From NCBI GenBank assembly GCA_009801085.1, contig VNWV01000037.1:1-64000 (forward strand): 64,000 bases of DNA, read 5' to 3'. Shown here piece by piece: positions 33,525 to 42,655 of this stretch. Every line of letters begins with the position of its first letter. Positions within the stretch are counted from its first letter, which is position 1. The DNA is from Lasiodiplodia sp. COLG20 (Eukaryota; Ascomycota; Dothideomycetes; Botryosphaeriales; Botryosphaeriaceae). A program made the position numbers and the translations under genes. The notes beneath the pieces were generated by a model. It was not told where the DNA came from. It was given only the letters and a program-made list of their open reading frames with translations, and made no database searches.

Positions 33525-34361
33525 ATGCCCCTCCACCTCTCCCGCGCCACCACCGATGACATCCGCACCCTCGTCGACCTTCACTACGATGTAACTGGCA
33601 CCAGCCCGCTCACCGAGATCCTGATCGGCTATGACACGGAAGCCTGCCGCCGCGCTGCGACAGAAAGGTGGACGCGCGAGGCGGCCGAGGACCCGGCGGA
33701 TCTGTGGCTTAAGATCGTTGACGTCGATGCTGATATCACAGCCGATGACGACGCAGCAGGTGGGCGTGGAGGCGGAGGCGGAGAAGGAGGAGGAGAAGAA
33801 GGCATTGGCGGCCGCATCGTCAGCGCCGCGCACTGGAAGATCTACCCGAGCTGGCCGACTGCCATGGCGGACGGAGGCGGCGGTCCGCAGCAGCAGAAGC
33901 CGTGGGCAGCGACGCAGCCGCCGGTGGAGCTTGACTGGATGCCAGACGGGAGCGAGCAGCGCGCGTTGGGGGAAGAGGTGATGCGGAAATTCTACGCGCA
34001 GCGGGCGGAGATGCAGCATGGGAAGCCGCATGTCTGTGAGTGCTTTTGCCCTTTCCCCTCCCCTTCCTCATGCGCCGCACACGCGCGTGGCCTGACTTGT
34101 ATGTACGCAGTGCTGAACCGGCTCTACACGCACCCGGACTACCGCTCGCGTGGGTGTGCCAGCGCCCTCGTCAGAACTGGCTGCGAGATGGCGGAGCGCT
34201 TGTTTCTGCCCGTCTGGGTCGAATCGTCGCCGGTGGCGGAGCGGCTGTATCGTAAGCATGGGTTCGATCTGGTGTGTCGGCCGGATCATGTCCGGAATGG
34301 CAGGTACGATATGAGCGGGCCAGTGTTGCGGCGGGAACCTAGAGGGCCGGTTGTGGTGTAG
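33525..34361 (+). CDS. GNAT-family N-acetyltransferase (2 exons)
   Basis: Exon 1 is 33525-34035 and exon 2 is 34111-34361; the 75-nt intron (GTGAGT...TACGCAG) is in frame, so an unspliced reading would insert 25 residues rich in Cys and Pro. The spliced product has 253 residues. The N-terminus (MPLHLSRATTDDIRTLVDLHYDVTG, first strand and helix of GNAT) is followed by a Gly/Glu-rich insertion near 85-100. The acetyl-CoA loop is in exon 2: LYTHPDYRSRGCASALVR, the R-X-X-G-X-A signature. WVESSPVAERLYRKHGF closes the fold. This matches the fungal GNAT group that acetylates small molecules; the substrate cannot be told. Confidence 0.8.
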   Translation: MPLHLSRATTDDIRTLVDLHYDVTGTSPLTEILIGYDTEACRRAATERWTREAAEDPADLWLKIVDVDADITADDDAAGGRGGGGGEGGGEEGIGGRIVSAAHWKIYPSWPTAMADGGGGPQQQKPWAATQPPVELDWMPDGSEQRALGEEVMRKFYAQRAEMQHGKPHVCECFCPFPSPSSCAAHARGLTCMYAVLNRLYTHPDYRSRGCASALVRTGCEMAERLFLPVWVESSPVAERLYRKHGFDLVCRPDHVRNGRYDMSGPVLRREPRGPVVV

Positions 34362-34980
34362 TTTGAGGATCGGGTCTCTGTTCGCACAAGCTGGTGTTGG
34401 GGTTAGTGTTGGAGGCGTGGCACAGTGGAGGAGCGCTTATAGGATATATCTCTTATTTAGTGAAGGAATGATTCGACCACCGCGGTCGTGTGAACTTGTA
34501 GCAAAAGAAGATAGTCAAAGACATGGTTGAGGCCGCGAAGACGCCACTCCGTGCGGATTGATTGCCAAATGAGAACGAAGTAGAGCCCTCCCTCACTGAA
34601 AAAGAAGGAGCAAATGCTGCTGGACCAGCGCGACGATGCGCCACGTCACGTCAAGGAAGCGGCCGAGCATCTCACTGTTGCAAAGCAACGTCGTGACGGA
34701 GCTGGAATCCCAAGTGAAGGGTAGCGTGACGTCACTGGTAGCAAAAACCCGTCGCGGCTCGGACCTCCCGCCCACAGTGACAAGGCATCGGAGACGCTTA
34801 ACGGGCAGCAATGTCGGACGAAACCTCCCACAGCCGCAATAACCCACCCTTGCAATATATTAACCGCGAAAGCCATTGCTCCCATTACAGACAGCTGGCT
34901 GGTGCAGTGGAGGCGCCCCACCGCACCAGCCAGGACCCTAAAAGGGTAAAACCCGACCGGTTGGCTCTGCATCTGTAAGG
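34362..34980. other. Intergenic, no gene seen
   Basis: No coding exon is supported. It leads into the transposon-derived stretch. Confidence 0.35.
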
Positions 34981-34998
34981 GTTACCTTGGGGGAAACC

Positions 34999-35122
34999 GT
35001 CCCACGAGTCCACAGGTTCGATTCCGGCTTGGTGATGGCAGTTTGAGGTCCCGGGTGCCCGGCCGGGCCCAGGACCTCCTACTGCTCACCTGGCTATGTT
35101 TGTCCCTGCGGACTCGTGGGAC
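34999..35122. repeat. 13-nt inverted repeat flanking a B-box-like site
   Basis: gtcccacgagtcc at 34999-35011 is exactly the reverse complement of 35110-35122. A perfect RNA-polymerase-III B-box sequence (GGTTCGATTCC) sits at 35015-35025, but no cloverleaf can be folded around it. It may be an edge of a decayed element. Confidence 0.5.
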
Positions 35123-35161
35123 GCCCCCCAAGTTCCTTTTTTGCGCTTTGTTCTGCCATTC

Positions 35162-35164
<3 letters not shown>

Positions 35165-35193
<29 letters not shown>
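35165..35193 (+). repeat. (CT)n microsatellite
   Basis: A pure CT run just upstream of the retroelement remnant. Confidence 0.85.
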
Positions 35194-35197
<4 letters not shown>

Positions 35198-35239
35198 TTA
35201 TTTCTTTATTCGTCTGCGGTCTGCAGCATTTTCCCTGCG

Positions 35240-36290
35240 GGGGCTATGCGACCCGACCGAAGCCCCGAGGTTCATATCTACGGGCAGCCACTAGTGCAGC
35301 AAGAGGAGCAAGTCACCGACATGCTGGCGAAGTTCGACGGGATGCCAGATACAACGAACACCAGAGAGCTGAAGCGCATGGCAACCAGATCAAGAACCAG
35401 GGCTTGGAAACGCGCGAGGCGCTCCAAGACGGATTTCACGACTTTCAAGAGAACGTGCAAAACGTCGTCGAAAATGCCGTCGAGGCCATCAAGGCTGAGG
35501 CCATCAAGGCTGAGGCCATCAAGGCTGAGGCCAGTGCCCGAGACCCTCAAGCATTCAGACACCATGGACATGGCCCAGTGGGAATCTAGAAGACGCACGG
35601 GCCCCACATTCGAAAGGGAAAAGTACTACGCGCCTGGGCTCACCTGGACGAGTCACTCGGAGACGGAGACCTTGCAGAAAACTGGTATGGCCGACGGTCA
35701 AAGCGAAAGAACAAACCAGACGGTAGAAATAGCCATCCGCTTCCTCTTTACCGGACATCCTGACCGCGAGTGGGTGCACGCTTTGCCTCAAATCCAGGCA
35801 GGCCAACCTCAACAACTCTCGGAACGCTTCCACTGGAGCCTCCCCCAATCAATTACTCTACGGAACCAACACTAACACGGACGTCCTCACCGCTTTGAAG
35901 GACGAAGTTGCAGACTATCGCTTGCTCCGCCAGGAAATGCGAGACGCCGCCCAAGAGGCCGTTATCATCAAAAGCGCAGCGAGCCGGATCGGTATCAGGA
36001 TCGGGAGCCACGCGGCGAGCGATACCCCCGGGGTCTGACGGACCGCGAACAAGACCGAAACCGGGACCGTAACCGTAACCAAGGATACGACCGCAACCGC
36101 GAATACGACCGCAGGCCGGACAGCAACCGCAATCGCGACCGCGAGCGAAATCACGCGTACGACCGACCCCGTAACGCGAGCCGAGAGCGGAAAGATAAGG
36201 ATAAAGACGTTGACTTCGCCACCTTTGGCTGGAAAGAACGCTACGACAAGAGGCACAAAATCCACCCGGGATCGAAGCAAATCGTCTCTT
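35240..36290 (+). mobile_element. Ty3/Gypsy retrotransposon remnant (integrase fragment)
   Basis: From about 35684 the frame reads GMADGQSERTNQTVEIAIRF, the conserved QSERTNQT block of Gypsy integrases. After a frameshift near 35800 it continues LNNSRNASTGASPNQLLYG and ADYRLLRQEM, the integrase end. Upstream (35290-35560) is a helical piece with a 15-bp coding repeat; downstream (36010-36290) is an Arg/Asp/Asn-rich piece ending WKERYDKRHKIHPG. No reverse transcriptase, protease or LTR pair is visible, so this is an internally deleted, frameshifted relic. Confidence 0.6.
35482..35526 (+). repeat. 15-bp tandem repeat, three units
   Basis: The unit gaggccatcaaggct is repeated three times without change and in frame. 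It encodes an EAIKA-type helical repeat inside the remnant. Confidence 0.85.
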
Positions 36291-36337
36291 CTACCTTACA
36301 GTGTAAATGTGGAGTATATGGTATATTATACATTTGT

Positions 36338-36488
36338 GTCCAGATGATGGCTTCAGCTGCCCACGACATAGATATAAAAAATACTTCCATGTTAGCCTTC
36401 GGCTGGATTGTCCCCCTATTGCGCTTGTCCTTCTAAAAGCGACTTTTATTTTACTCATGTCATGGGTAGTTGAAGCTATCGTCCGGAC
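36338..36488. mobile_element. MITE-like element with 32-bp terminal inverted repeats
   Basis: The left arm (36338-36369, gtccagatgatgg..) and the right arm (36457-36488) are inverted copies that differ at 6 of 32 positions, all transitions. The interior of about 87 bp has no coding capacity. Two further arm copies lie at 36520-36551 and 38196-38228. No transposase is nearby, so this would be a non-autonomous element. Confidence 0.6.
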
Positions 36489-36519
36489 GAGAATGGCAAA
36501 TTAAAAATTCTACATACAC

Positions 36520-36585
36520 ATCCGGACGATAGCTTCAGCTACCCACGGTATGTGCGAATAATAAATGCACGCTAGCCATCGACAC
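36520..36585. repeat. Second, truncated copy of the MITE-like repeat
   Basis: atccggacgatagcttcagc repeats the left arm in direct orientation, and the following bases (to the gctagcc phrase at about 36572) resemble the element interior. No right arm follows. Confidence 0.5.
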
Positions 36586-36790
36586 CGAGAGGGGACTGTA
36601 GCAAAGCTCGCCTCTACAAAACGAATGCTTTGTCCCTCGCTGGAAGCCTCAGTTAGACAGTCTATAAGATCATCTTCATCAAAAGCATAGTCCGAAAATA
36701 ATCTCCTACACTACCACCTCACCACGTCTGCAAACTAGATATATGGAAACCCAGTGCCCTCACCGCGTCACCAGCAAGCACTGCCCGTAA

Positions 36791-39423
36791 TTAAATTCCC
36801 AAAGTCTTTCCCAAGGTCTTTCCCTGCTCCGCCTTGGCATCCTCCATGACGTCCAGGCAAACCCGGAAGTGCCGCATCTCCAGCGGCCACTTCTCCCTCG
36901 ACGCCAGCAGCTGCGCCGTCTTGACCATGTTCTTGATCTCCCTGCCATTGAGCGGATACTCCGCCAGCTCCCTGATATCCGCGTCACTGACGTGGCTTCC
37001 GTTCTTCTTCCGCGAAGCCTCGATGAAGTTCTTCCAGATGTCCATCTTCGTCTCAGCGTCCAGGTCCGGGTAGTTGATCTTGAGGTGGATGCGGGAGCGG
37101 AAGGCCTCGTCGAACGACTCGACGCGGTTGCTGGTCAGGAAGAGGATGCCGCGGTAGTACTCGAGCAGGCGCAGGAAGACCGAGACGATCTTGCTGCGCT
37201 CGAGGTCCGAGTGGTGGCGCTGCTCGAGGAAGACGTCGGCTTCGTCGAGGAGGAGCACTGCGTCCCACTTCGCGGCGATGTCGAGGATCTGCTGGAGCTT
37301 GGCCTCGACGTCGGTGGCATTGGAGCCTAGCTCGCCGGCTTGGACGGAGTACAGAGGCTTCTGTAGCCGGTCGGCCACTGTTCAATTTGTGAGTCGCGAG
37401 CAGATCTAAAAGAGCGGACTTGTAGCAACTTACCAGTTTCTGCTGTGAGCGTCTTGCCAAGACCGGGAGCTCCATGCAGTAGCATGATGATGCCTTGCCC
37501 TTGAGACTATGTCAGTATGTCGCCTAAAACACAGCACTGCAAGTACTAACCTTTTCCTTCAATGATGTCGTCGAAGACGTCCCGGTTCTGAGCCTGGCTC
37601 TCCACAAAAGCCAGGATCAGTTGCTTGTAGTTGCCGGGCAGGATGAGGCGATCAAAGGCCGCATGGTTCCAATTAACCTCTCTGACGAGATCAATGTACA
37701 GCTTGACTACGACGTGTTAGTTACTATTCAACGTCTTGAAGTGATTTCCTGCACATACCCCAGGTCTTCGATTTGAGATAGAATCCATACACCACATGAG
37801 ACGCCAGAAGCAGCATCTCATCACTCAATGGCTTCTCGAGAACGTCATTCTCATGAGTCCCAACTTCTAGAGCATGTCAGCAAAGATAACCATGCAAGGC
37901 GCAAAATGCCTTACCATGCTCATCATCAGGTGACTCCTCGTCATCCGAGTCGGAATCCGATCCATAGCCATCGTTAGCCTCTACGTAGCCACTGTTTCCA
38001 TCATCATCATCATCTTCTTCGTCTTCATCAACAATTGTCAAAGGGGGCTTGGAGTAATCGCCATTGCCGAGAGTGAGTCCAAAAGCCATCATTCCCGAAT
38101 GAGCCACGTAGGCGGCTGGGTCGATGATAACCCGTCCATTGACCTGTTCATAAGGGAGAATGCGTCAGTATCCATTAGAAAATTTTAACATTTACGTCCG
38201 GACAATCGCTTCAGATACCTATGACATGTCATATTTTCTCAACAAGAGAGAGAGAGACATTGGAGGCGATCTGGACGGGAAATAGAAATATCGTGGGAGG
38301 AACCTGGAGAAGGACTGAAAAAGAGGTGACCACTTACCGTCTGAGCCTTCTGAACAGCTCCACCAAAGAGCCAGCCACTCGGCTGAGTCGTCTTCACGGA
38401 CAAGCCCTCAAACTCAACGACCGTAGGCTTCTCCCTCAGCGCCTCCCACTTCCTCCCGCGCTCCAAGACCCGCGCCCTGACAGCTTCATATTCGGGATGC
38501 AGTTCCGCCGGGAAGACGGTGAGCTCGGTCAACTTCTTTGCGCCAGACCACTTGGCCACGCTGAAGACGTCTTCGACCCAGCCAAGGCTGGTTCCATCCC
38601 ACTCGAGGCTGGCGCAGGTAATGGAGCACGAGAATGGCTGTGGATTAATGCTGTCATAGTCGACGGCCTTCACCTTGTAGAAGCGATCGAACTGCTCCTC
38701 ATCTTTGTGATACACCACAGTGCCGGGGCGAAAGACGGTGAAGAGCGTGTTGAACGTAACCTTGTGGCTGCGGTCAAGCGGCAGCTGCTTGCGGCGCAGC
38801 CTCTCGACATCGCGCTTGGTCAGATCGTAAAGCAGACGCAGGTGCGTCGCCGCCTCGTCCTCCACGCTCTCCTCGGTCGTGCGCACCGCTTCCTCGAAAG
38901 CCGGCCACGCGTCGTACAGCTCGCGGAACGGCGGATTGAGCACCAGGCTCCCTCTGCGCAGCTGGCCCGCGTTGCTGTGGTCGGCCAGCAGCTGAGCCAG
39001 CACCGTCTTGATGTGCGGGCTCTGCACCGTGATCGAGTCCACGCGCAGCGGCGGCGCGTTCCTCAGGCCTGTCCGCCGCTGGTGCACCACCACCGCGTAC
39101 AGCCCGTTGGGCGGGATCTTGACCGGCGCCGGGCCCTTGCGTACCAGGTCGGCCGGGTACTCGGCTTGCCACTCCCAGTTGCCGTCATCGTCGGTGATGC
39201 CCTCGTAGAGGGTGCGGACCGAGCAGAGGCCGCCTTTGGTGGGCTTGGCATTGTTTGTGGCGTCGGATTGGGAAGGGTCGGTGGCACCGTCTGTGAGGGC
39301 GGGGTGAGGGGTTGGTTGTGGAGGTGAGGGCGTGGCGGTGTCCGAGGTGGGTGCTTCGACGCTGGTGTCGGTCACATCAACGAAGGACTCGCTGGAAGAA
39401 GGCTTTCTGAACATGGATAGCAT
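36791..39423 (-). CDS. AAA+ ATPase with N-terminal DUF7025-like region (6 exons)
   Basis: Exons are 39423-38338, 38143-37915, 37866-37759, 37706-37551, 37499-37434 and 37377-36791; the total is 744 codons, 743 residues. Residues 1-70 are Pro/Thr/Ser-rich. Residues 100-360 match the region found N-terminal to AAA cores in many filamentous-fungal ATPases (FNTLFTVFRPGTVVYHKDEE). An acidic stretch follows (about 395-440). The AAA core has Walker A GAPGLGKT at 536-543, Walker B AVLLLDEADVF, sensor SNRVESFDEAFRSRIH with the arginine finger, and a C-terminal helical lid. It is likely a cytosolic or nuclear unfoldase or remodelling ATPase; substrate unknown. Intron 1 is 194 nt, about three times the usual, and contains an inserted repeat arm. 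The chosen ATG lies 60 bp downstream of a TATATAA box. Confidence 0.8.
38144..38337 (-). other. Enlarged first intron of the AAA ATPase gene
   Basis: GTAAGT at 38337 and CAG at 38146-38144. The intron contains a MITE-like arm (38196-38228) and an AGAGAGAG run (about 38245-38256). Other introns in this gene are 48-56 nt. Confidence 0.75.
38196..38228. repeat. MITE-like arm inside an intron
   Basis: gtccggacaatcgcttcag continues to atgacatg, matching the arms at 36338-36369 and 36457-36488. It lies in the first intron of the AAA ATPase gene. Confidence 0.6.
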
Positions 39424-39894
39424 TGTGAAGTATGAGGTAGTAATTGATGTGTGAGTGATTATTTCTGAGGAAAGCTGAGGCGTTATATACTCTCTTCCGT
39501 CATGCTTGGCGTCTGATGCCGGTGTTGCTGCGAGGGGAAACGGTGAGCGTTGCTGCCTTGTGCGGTATTCATCTTGACCTATCATTTCTCACCGCGTGCA
39601 TTTCACGCGTCAGACCCATGCGGGCGCCAGGCACCGCCCTCCGCAGAAAGGCAACAGCGCACGGGGATCCACAGCAGTTCTCCACATTTGGCAGAACTCA
39701 ATTAATACACCCAGATATTGGAATCGACCACAGTGGTCCTCACACGCATCCCATCCGAGTCTTGCCATTGCGATAACTCCGTCTAACTATTTGTGTCCCA
39801 TAAACTCCACCAATGCATGCGTGAACTTCAAAACATCAGTGATGCAACGCCTGGGTATAACAACCGCCAGCTCTTTCCTCAATCCTCCACGCCA
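39424..39894. other. Spacer between AAA ATPase promoter and Clr2 3' end
   Basis: No gene is seen. The left part is the promoter of the AAA ATPase gene and the right part the 3'UTR of the Clr2-like gene. Confidence 0.4.
39483..39489 (-). promoter_or_regulatory. TATA box of the AAA ATPase gene
   Basis: TATATAA on the minus strand, 60 bp upstream of the chosen ATG. Confidence 0.5.
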
Positions 39895-42007
39895 TCACAT
39901 ACCCCAATTGCTTCCACCAGGGCCTCCTTGTGTATTTCCCTGCGCCGCACCAGCCCCCGCACCAGCTATGAAATCGCCATCCAGATTCATAAAGTCCCCA
40001 ACGACGTCCCCAACAGCCGCCATGCCGCCAAAGCCAGCCGCGTCAACCATGAGCGCAGGGTCAGTAGCCTGCTGCGCCTGGGCCGGCGCGACGATGGTCT
40101 GCAGCTCCTCGGGGCTCGGCGGGTCCAGGCTGTCCGAAATCTGGACTGCGGCGGGAACAGAGCGGCCGAAGGCCTCTTTGCGCTGGTTCTGGCGTACGCC
40201 GATGGCGTTGGCCTCGTTGCTGTCGTTGCGCGCGTTGATCCAGTGCGATGCGTCCTGCAGGTTGCCGGAGCGGATCGTGTTGTCGAAGTCCTTGTCGCCG
40301 AGGATGATGGGCAGGAGGACGCTGCTCTCGTACCAGCGGCCCTTGACCTGCTCAATAGGGACCTGGTGCATGGAGCGCAGGAGCTTCCACGTGCCTTTCC
40401 GGTTGGCCTTGGAGGAGACTTGGTTGCGGAAGCGCAGGTCCATGATCATTCGGGGCGGGAGATGGTCTGTTGGTGGCATAGGCTGGTTGAGAGGAAGGTT
40501 GCCGATGAAGCTGTAGAGGTCTCCGTAGATAATAATGCTTGAGCGGCCTTGCTGGACCCGCTCCACGATATCAATGACGACCATGATGGGCAGACTCATG
40601 TTGGGCACGTCCATCTGTATCCGAATAGGCTCTCCGACCCAAATCTTCTCTGCGCCAAGGAATATGCCCGCCCAACGACGCTCCTCGGTGCCGGGACCGG
40701 GACGCGTGCTTATCAGCTTGAAAGGAGTGTAGGTGTTGTCGACTGCTTTGGCTGCGAGAATGCTTGCGTCCACTTCTGGGTTGCCGTGCCCGTACTGCCC
40801 ACTGACGGCAGCCTGCCAATCCACATTCTCATACGTAAGATCCCGGCGGTTCTGGAGGTGAGCAAAAGTAAGCGGAGGTGCGCTCCACGCAAGCCAAGGG
40901 CGGAGCAGATTCTCGGTGTTGAGATGCACCGGCGTCTGGAAGTCATGCGGATGTGAAAGCGGCTGGACGATGTAGTGGCGCTCGACTTGGTTGTTGGCGG
41001 CCTTTGTCAGGTACCTTCGAATCAAGACACCCAGCCCCCAGGCCTCTCCGCGACTCATCCATACCACTTCGCCAGGCCGGAACAGAAGGGAATGATATTG
41101 GGAATCGAGCTGATGATCAGGCAAAGCCAGTCGCGGAAGCGCAGAAGGGGCCGGCTGGGGCTGGGGCTGGGTTTGAGGAACATTCTGCGGCGTTGTCGTA
41201 CGAGGAGCAGGGGCCTGTTGTACTGGAGGCGCTTGCTGGACCGGAGCTGGGGTAGGCTGTGCTTGAGCGCCGGCTGAGCTTGGACGGTTGAGAACGGCAG
41301 GTTGGGTTTTCGGCGTCGATGATTGACTGCTGGGAGGTCTTTGAATGGCGACGTAAGGGTCTCTGCCAACGCCGGAATTTCCAGGTTGTGCAGCTGGCTG
41401 TCCGGGAACCTCTTTCTTGATCGCTGGCTTCTCATCCTGCACCTCCTCGGGACAGCAAACCTTGCAGCTGCAGTTGTTCGCATCTCCGTCTTTGTCCGTG
41501 GCAAGCCACAACAGGTGTGGGAAGAAGTCGGCGGGACTTCTGAAACGCTTCTTACGGCCCATGGGATGTCCATACAAGTATGCGTCCTGACGGTCGTGGC
41601 CGCCTCCTGCGTGGTTCTTGGAGGCCTTTCGGGACTGGGGATCGCCGTCGTGCGCGCGCGACTTGATGTGCTCGAATAGTCGGTAGTTCTCGGGGAGGGC
41701 GGCGAGCATGCATGCTTTGTCTGCGTGGGTTAGCGGAGTCTGGTGAGAGGGCGAATTGAGGCCTACGTTGGTGCTCCGAGCCAGGCCCAGCAAGCTCGCG
41801 CATCAGCATGCCTCCCAGCTTGCGACGCCAGTCCAGGTGTTTCGGCTCATCCTCAGCGATCGGACGGTAGTAATCGCTTACGCCGTTGGAGTCGGGAGTG
41901 TCATTGAGTTGCTCGGGTGTCGGCTCGTTCTTCTCCTTCTTCTTGCCGTGCACCGTCTCGAGCTTTCCATCAGAGCGACGCACGTAGAGGGGATAGTATC
42001 GTGTCAT
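39895..42007 (-). CDS. clr2: Clr2-like transcriptional silencing protein (2 exons)
   Basis: Exon 1 is 42007-41767 and exon 2 is 41720-39895; the 46-nt intron (GTAGGC, CCGCTAAC branch, CGCAG) joins in phase to give 688 residues. The N-terminal region has the landmarks of the Clr2 silencing domain: WRRKLGGMLMRELAG, LPENYRLFEHIKS, YLYGHPMGRKKRFRSPADFFPHLLWLATD and a cysteine cluster CSCKVCCPEE. A Pro/Gln-rich linker (about 190-290) leads to the C-terminal Clr2 domain (LFRPGEVVWMSRGEAWGLGVLI, HYIVQPLSHP, KLISTRPGPG..RWAGIFLGAE, WYESSVLLPII). In fission yeast Clr2 is a subunit of the SHREC deacetylase-remodeller complex in heterochromatin; that role is inferred here. It is transcribed divergently from the SNF2 gene next door. 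Confidence 0.85.
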
Positions 42008-42481
42008 GGCGGTGGTGCGGCAGCCCGCGCGAGCATGGCCGTGTTGGAGTGGCGGCGTGCAAGGTGTTGATTGCGGCGAGCGATCGGAGAATTAGCTGTG
42101 TGGAATGCTTGGCTTGCGTCGGCAGCTGGCGTCAGATGGCTTTCTTAGCGGAACACAGCAGCGCAGCCGGGTGTGCGCGCAGACTGAAGCGCTGCAAATG
42201 AAAGCAGTCAGCGACAGATCAGAGCGATGTTTGGGCGGCGATGCACAGGGCGGGGGCGTGGTTTTGCGGCGTCAAGCTCTGGAGCTGAAGATCCCTGTGC
42301 GGATCAATCAATCTGGCACGGGATCGCGCGTCACCGCGGCGCGTCTCCTGCCCATGGTAGACCCTGCTCAACCACCACAACCATTCTTTCAAGCCGCGCA
42401 TGATTACAATTTCACCGAGTTGATCCTTTCGGCTGCACCGCCAACCTTTTCCTGCACGCGCGCCACTGCAGGCTCCTCCCA
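42008..42481. other. Shared divergent promoter of Clr2-like and SNF2 genes
   Basis: About 0.5-0.65 kb separates the two start codons. No other gene is supported. Confidence 0.5.
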
Positions 42482-42646
42482 ATGGACCGCCCGATTGTGC
42501 CCAAGCAGGGCAATCGGAGTCCTGCGCTCACTACGCCGCGGCGCAGCACTTATGAAGATCTCATCAACGCGTTTGGAGTCCAAAAGAGCCCGACTTCGGT
42601 CACCCGCGCTCGGAGGTCCAACAATTCCACCGCCAATTCCGCGTAG
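42482..42646 (+). other. In-frame upstream reading frame ending in TAG, ahead of the SNF2 gene
   Basis: ATG 42482 opens 54 codons (MDRPIVPKQGNRSPALTTPR...) that stop at TAG 42644-42646, nine bases before the SNF2 ATG and in the same frame. The composition continues smoothly into the main protein. It could be a regulatory upstream ORF or an original N-terminus severed by a nonsense change (CAG or GAG to TAG). Confidence 0.5.
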
Positions 42647-42655
42647 AAAACGACA

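Noticed and set aside
35015..35025. tRNA gene suggested by a perfect B-box
   Set aside because: The flanking five bases on each side do not pair and no A-box or cloverleaf is found; kept only as a repeat feature.
38221..39327. Plus-strand open frame of 368 codons
   Set aside because: Antisense to exon 1 of the AAA ATPase gene; Arg/Leu-rich shadow without a domain.
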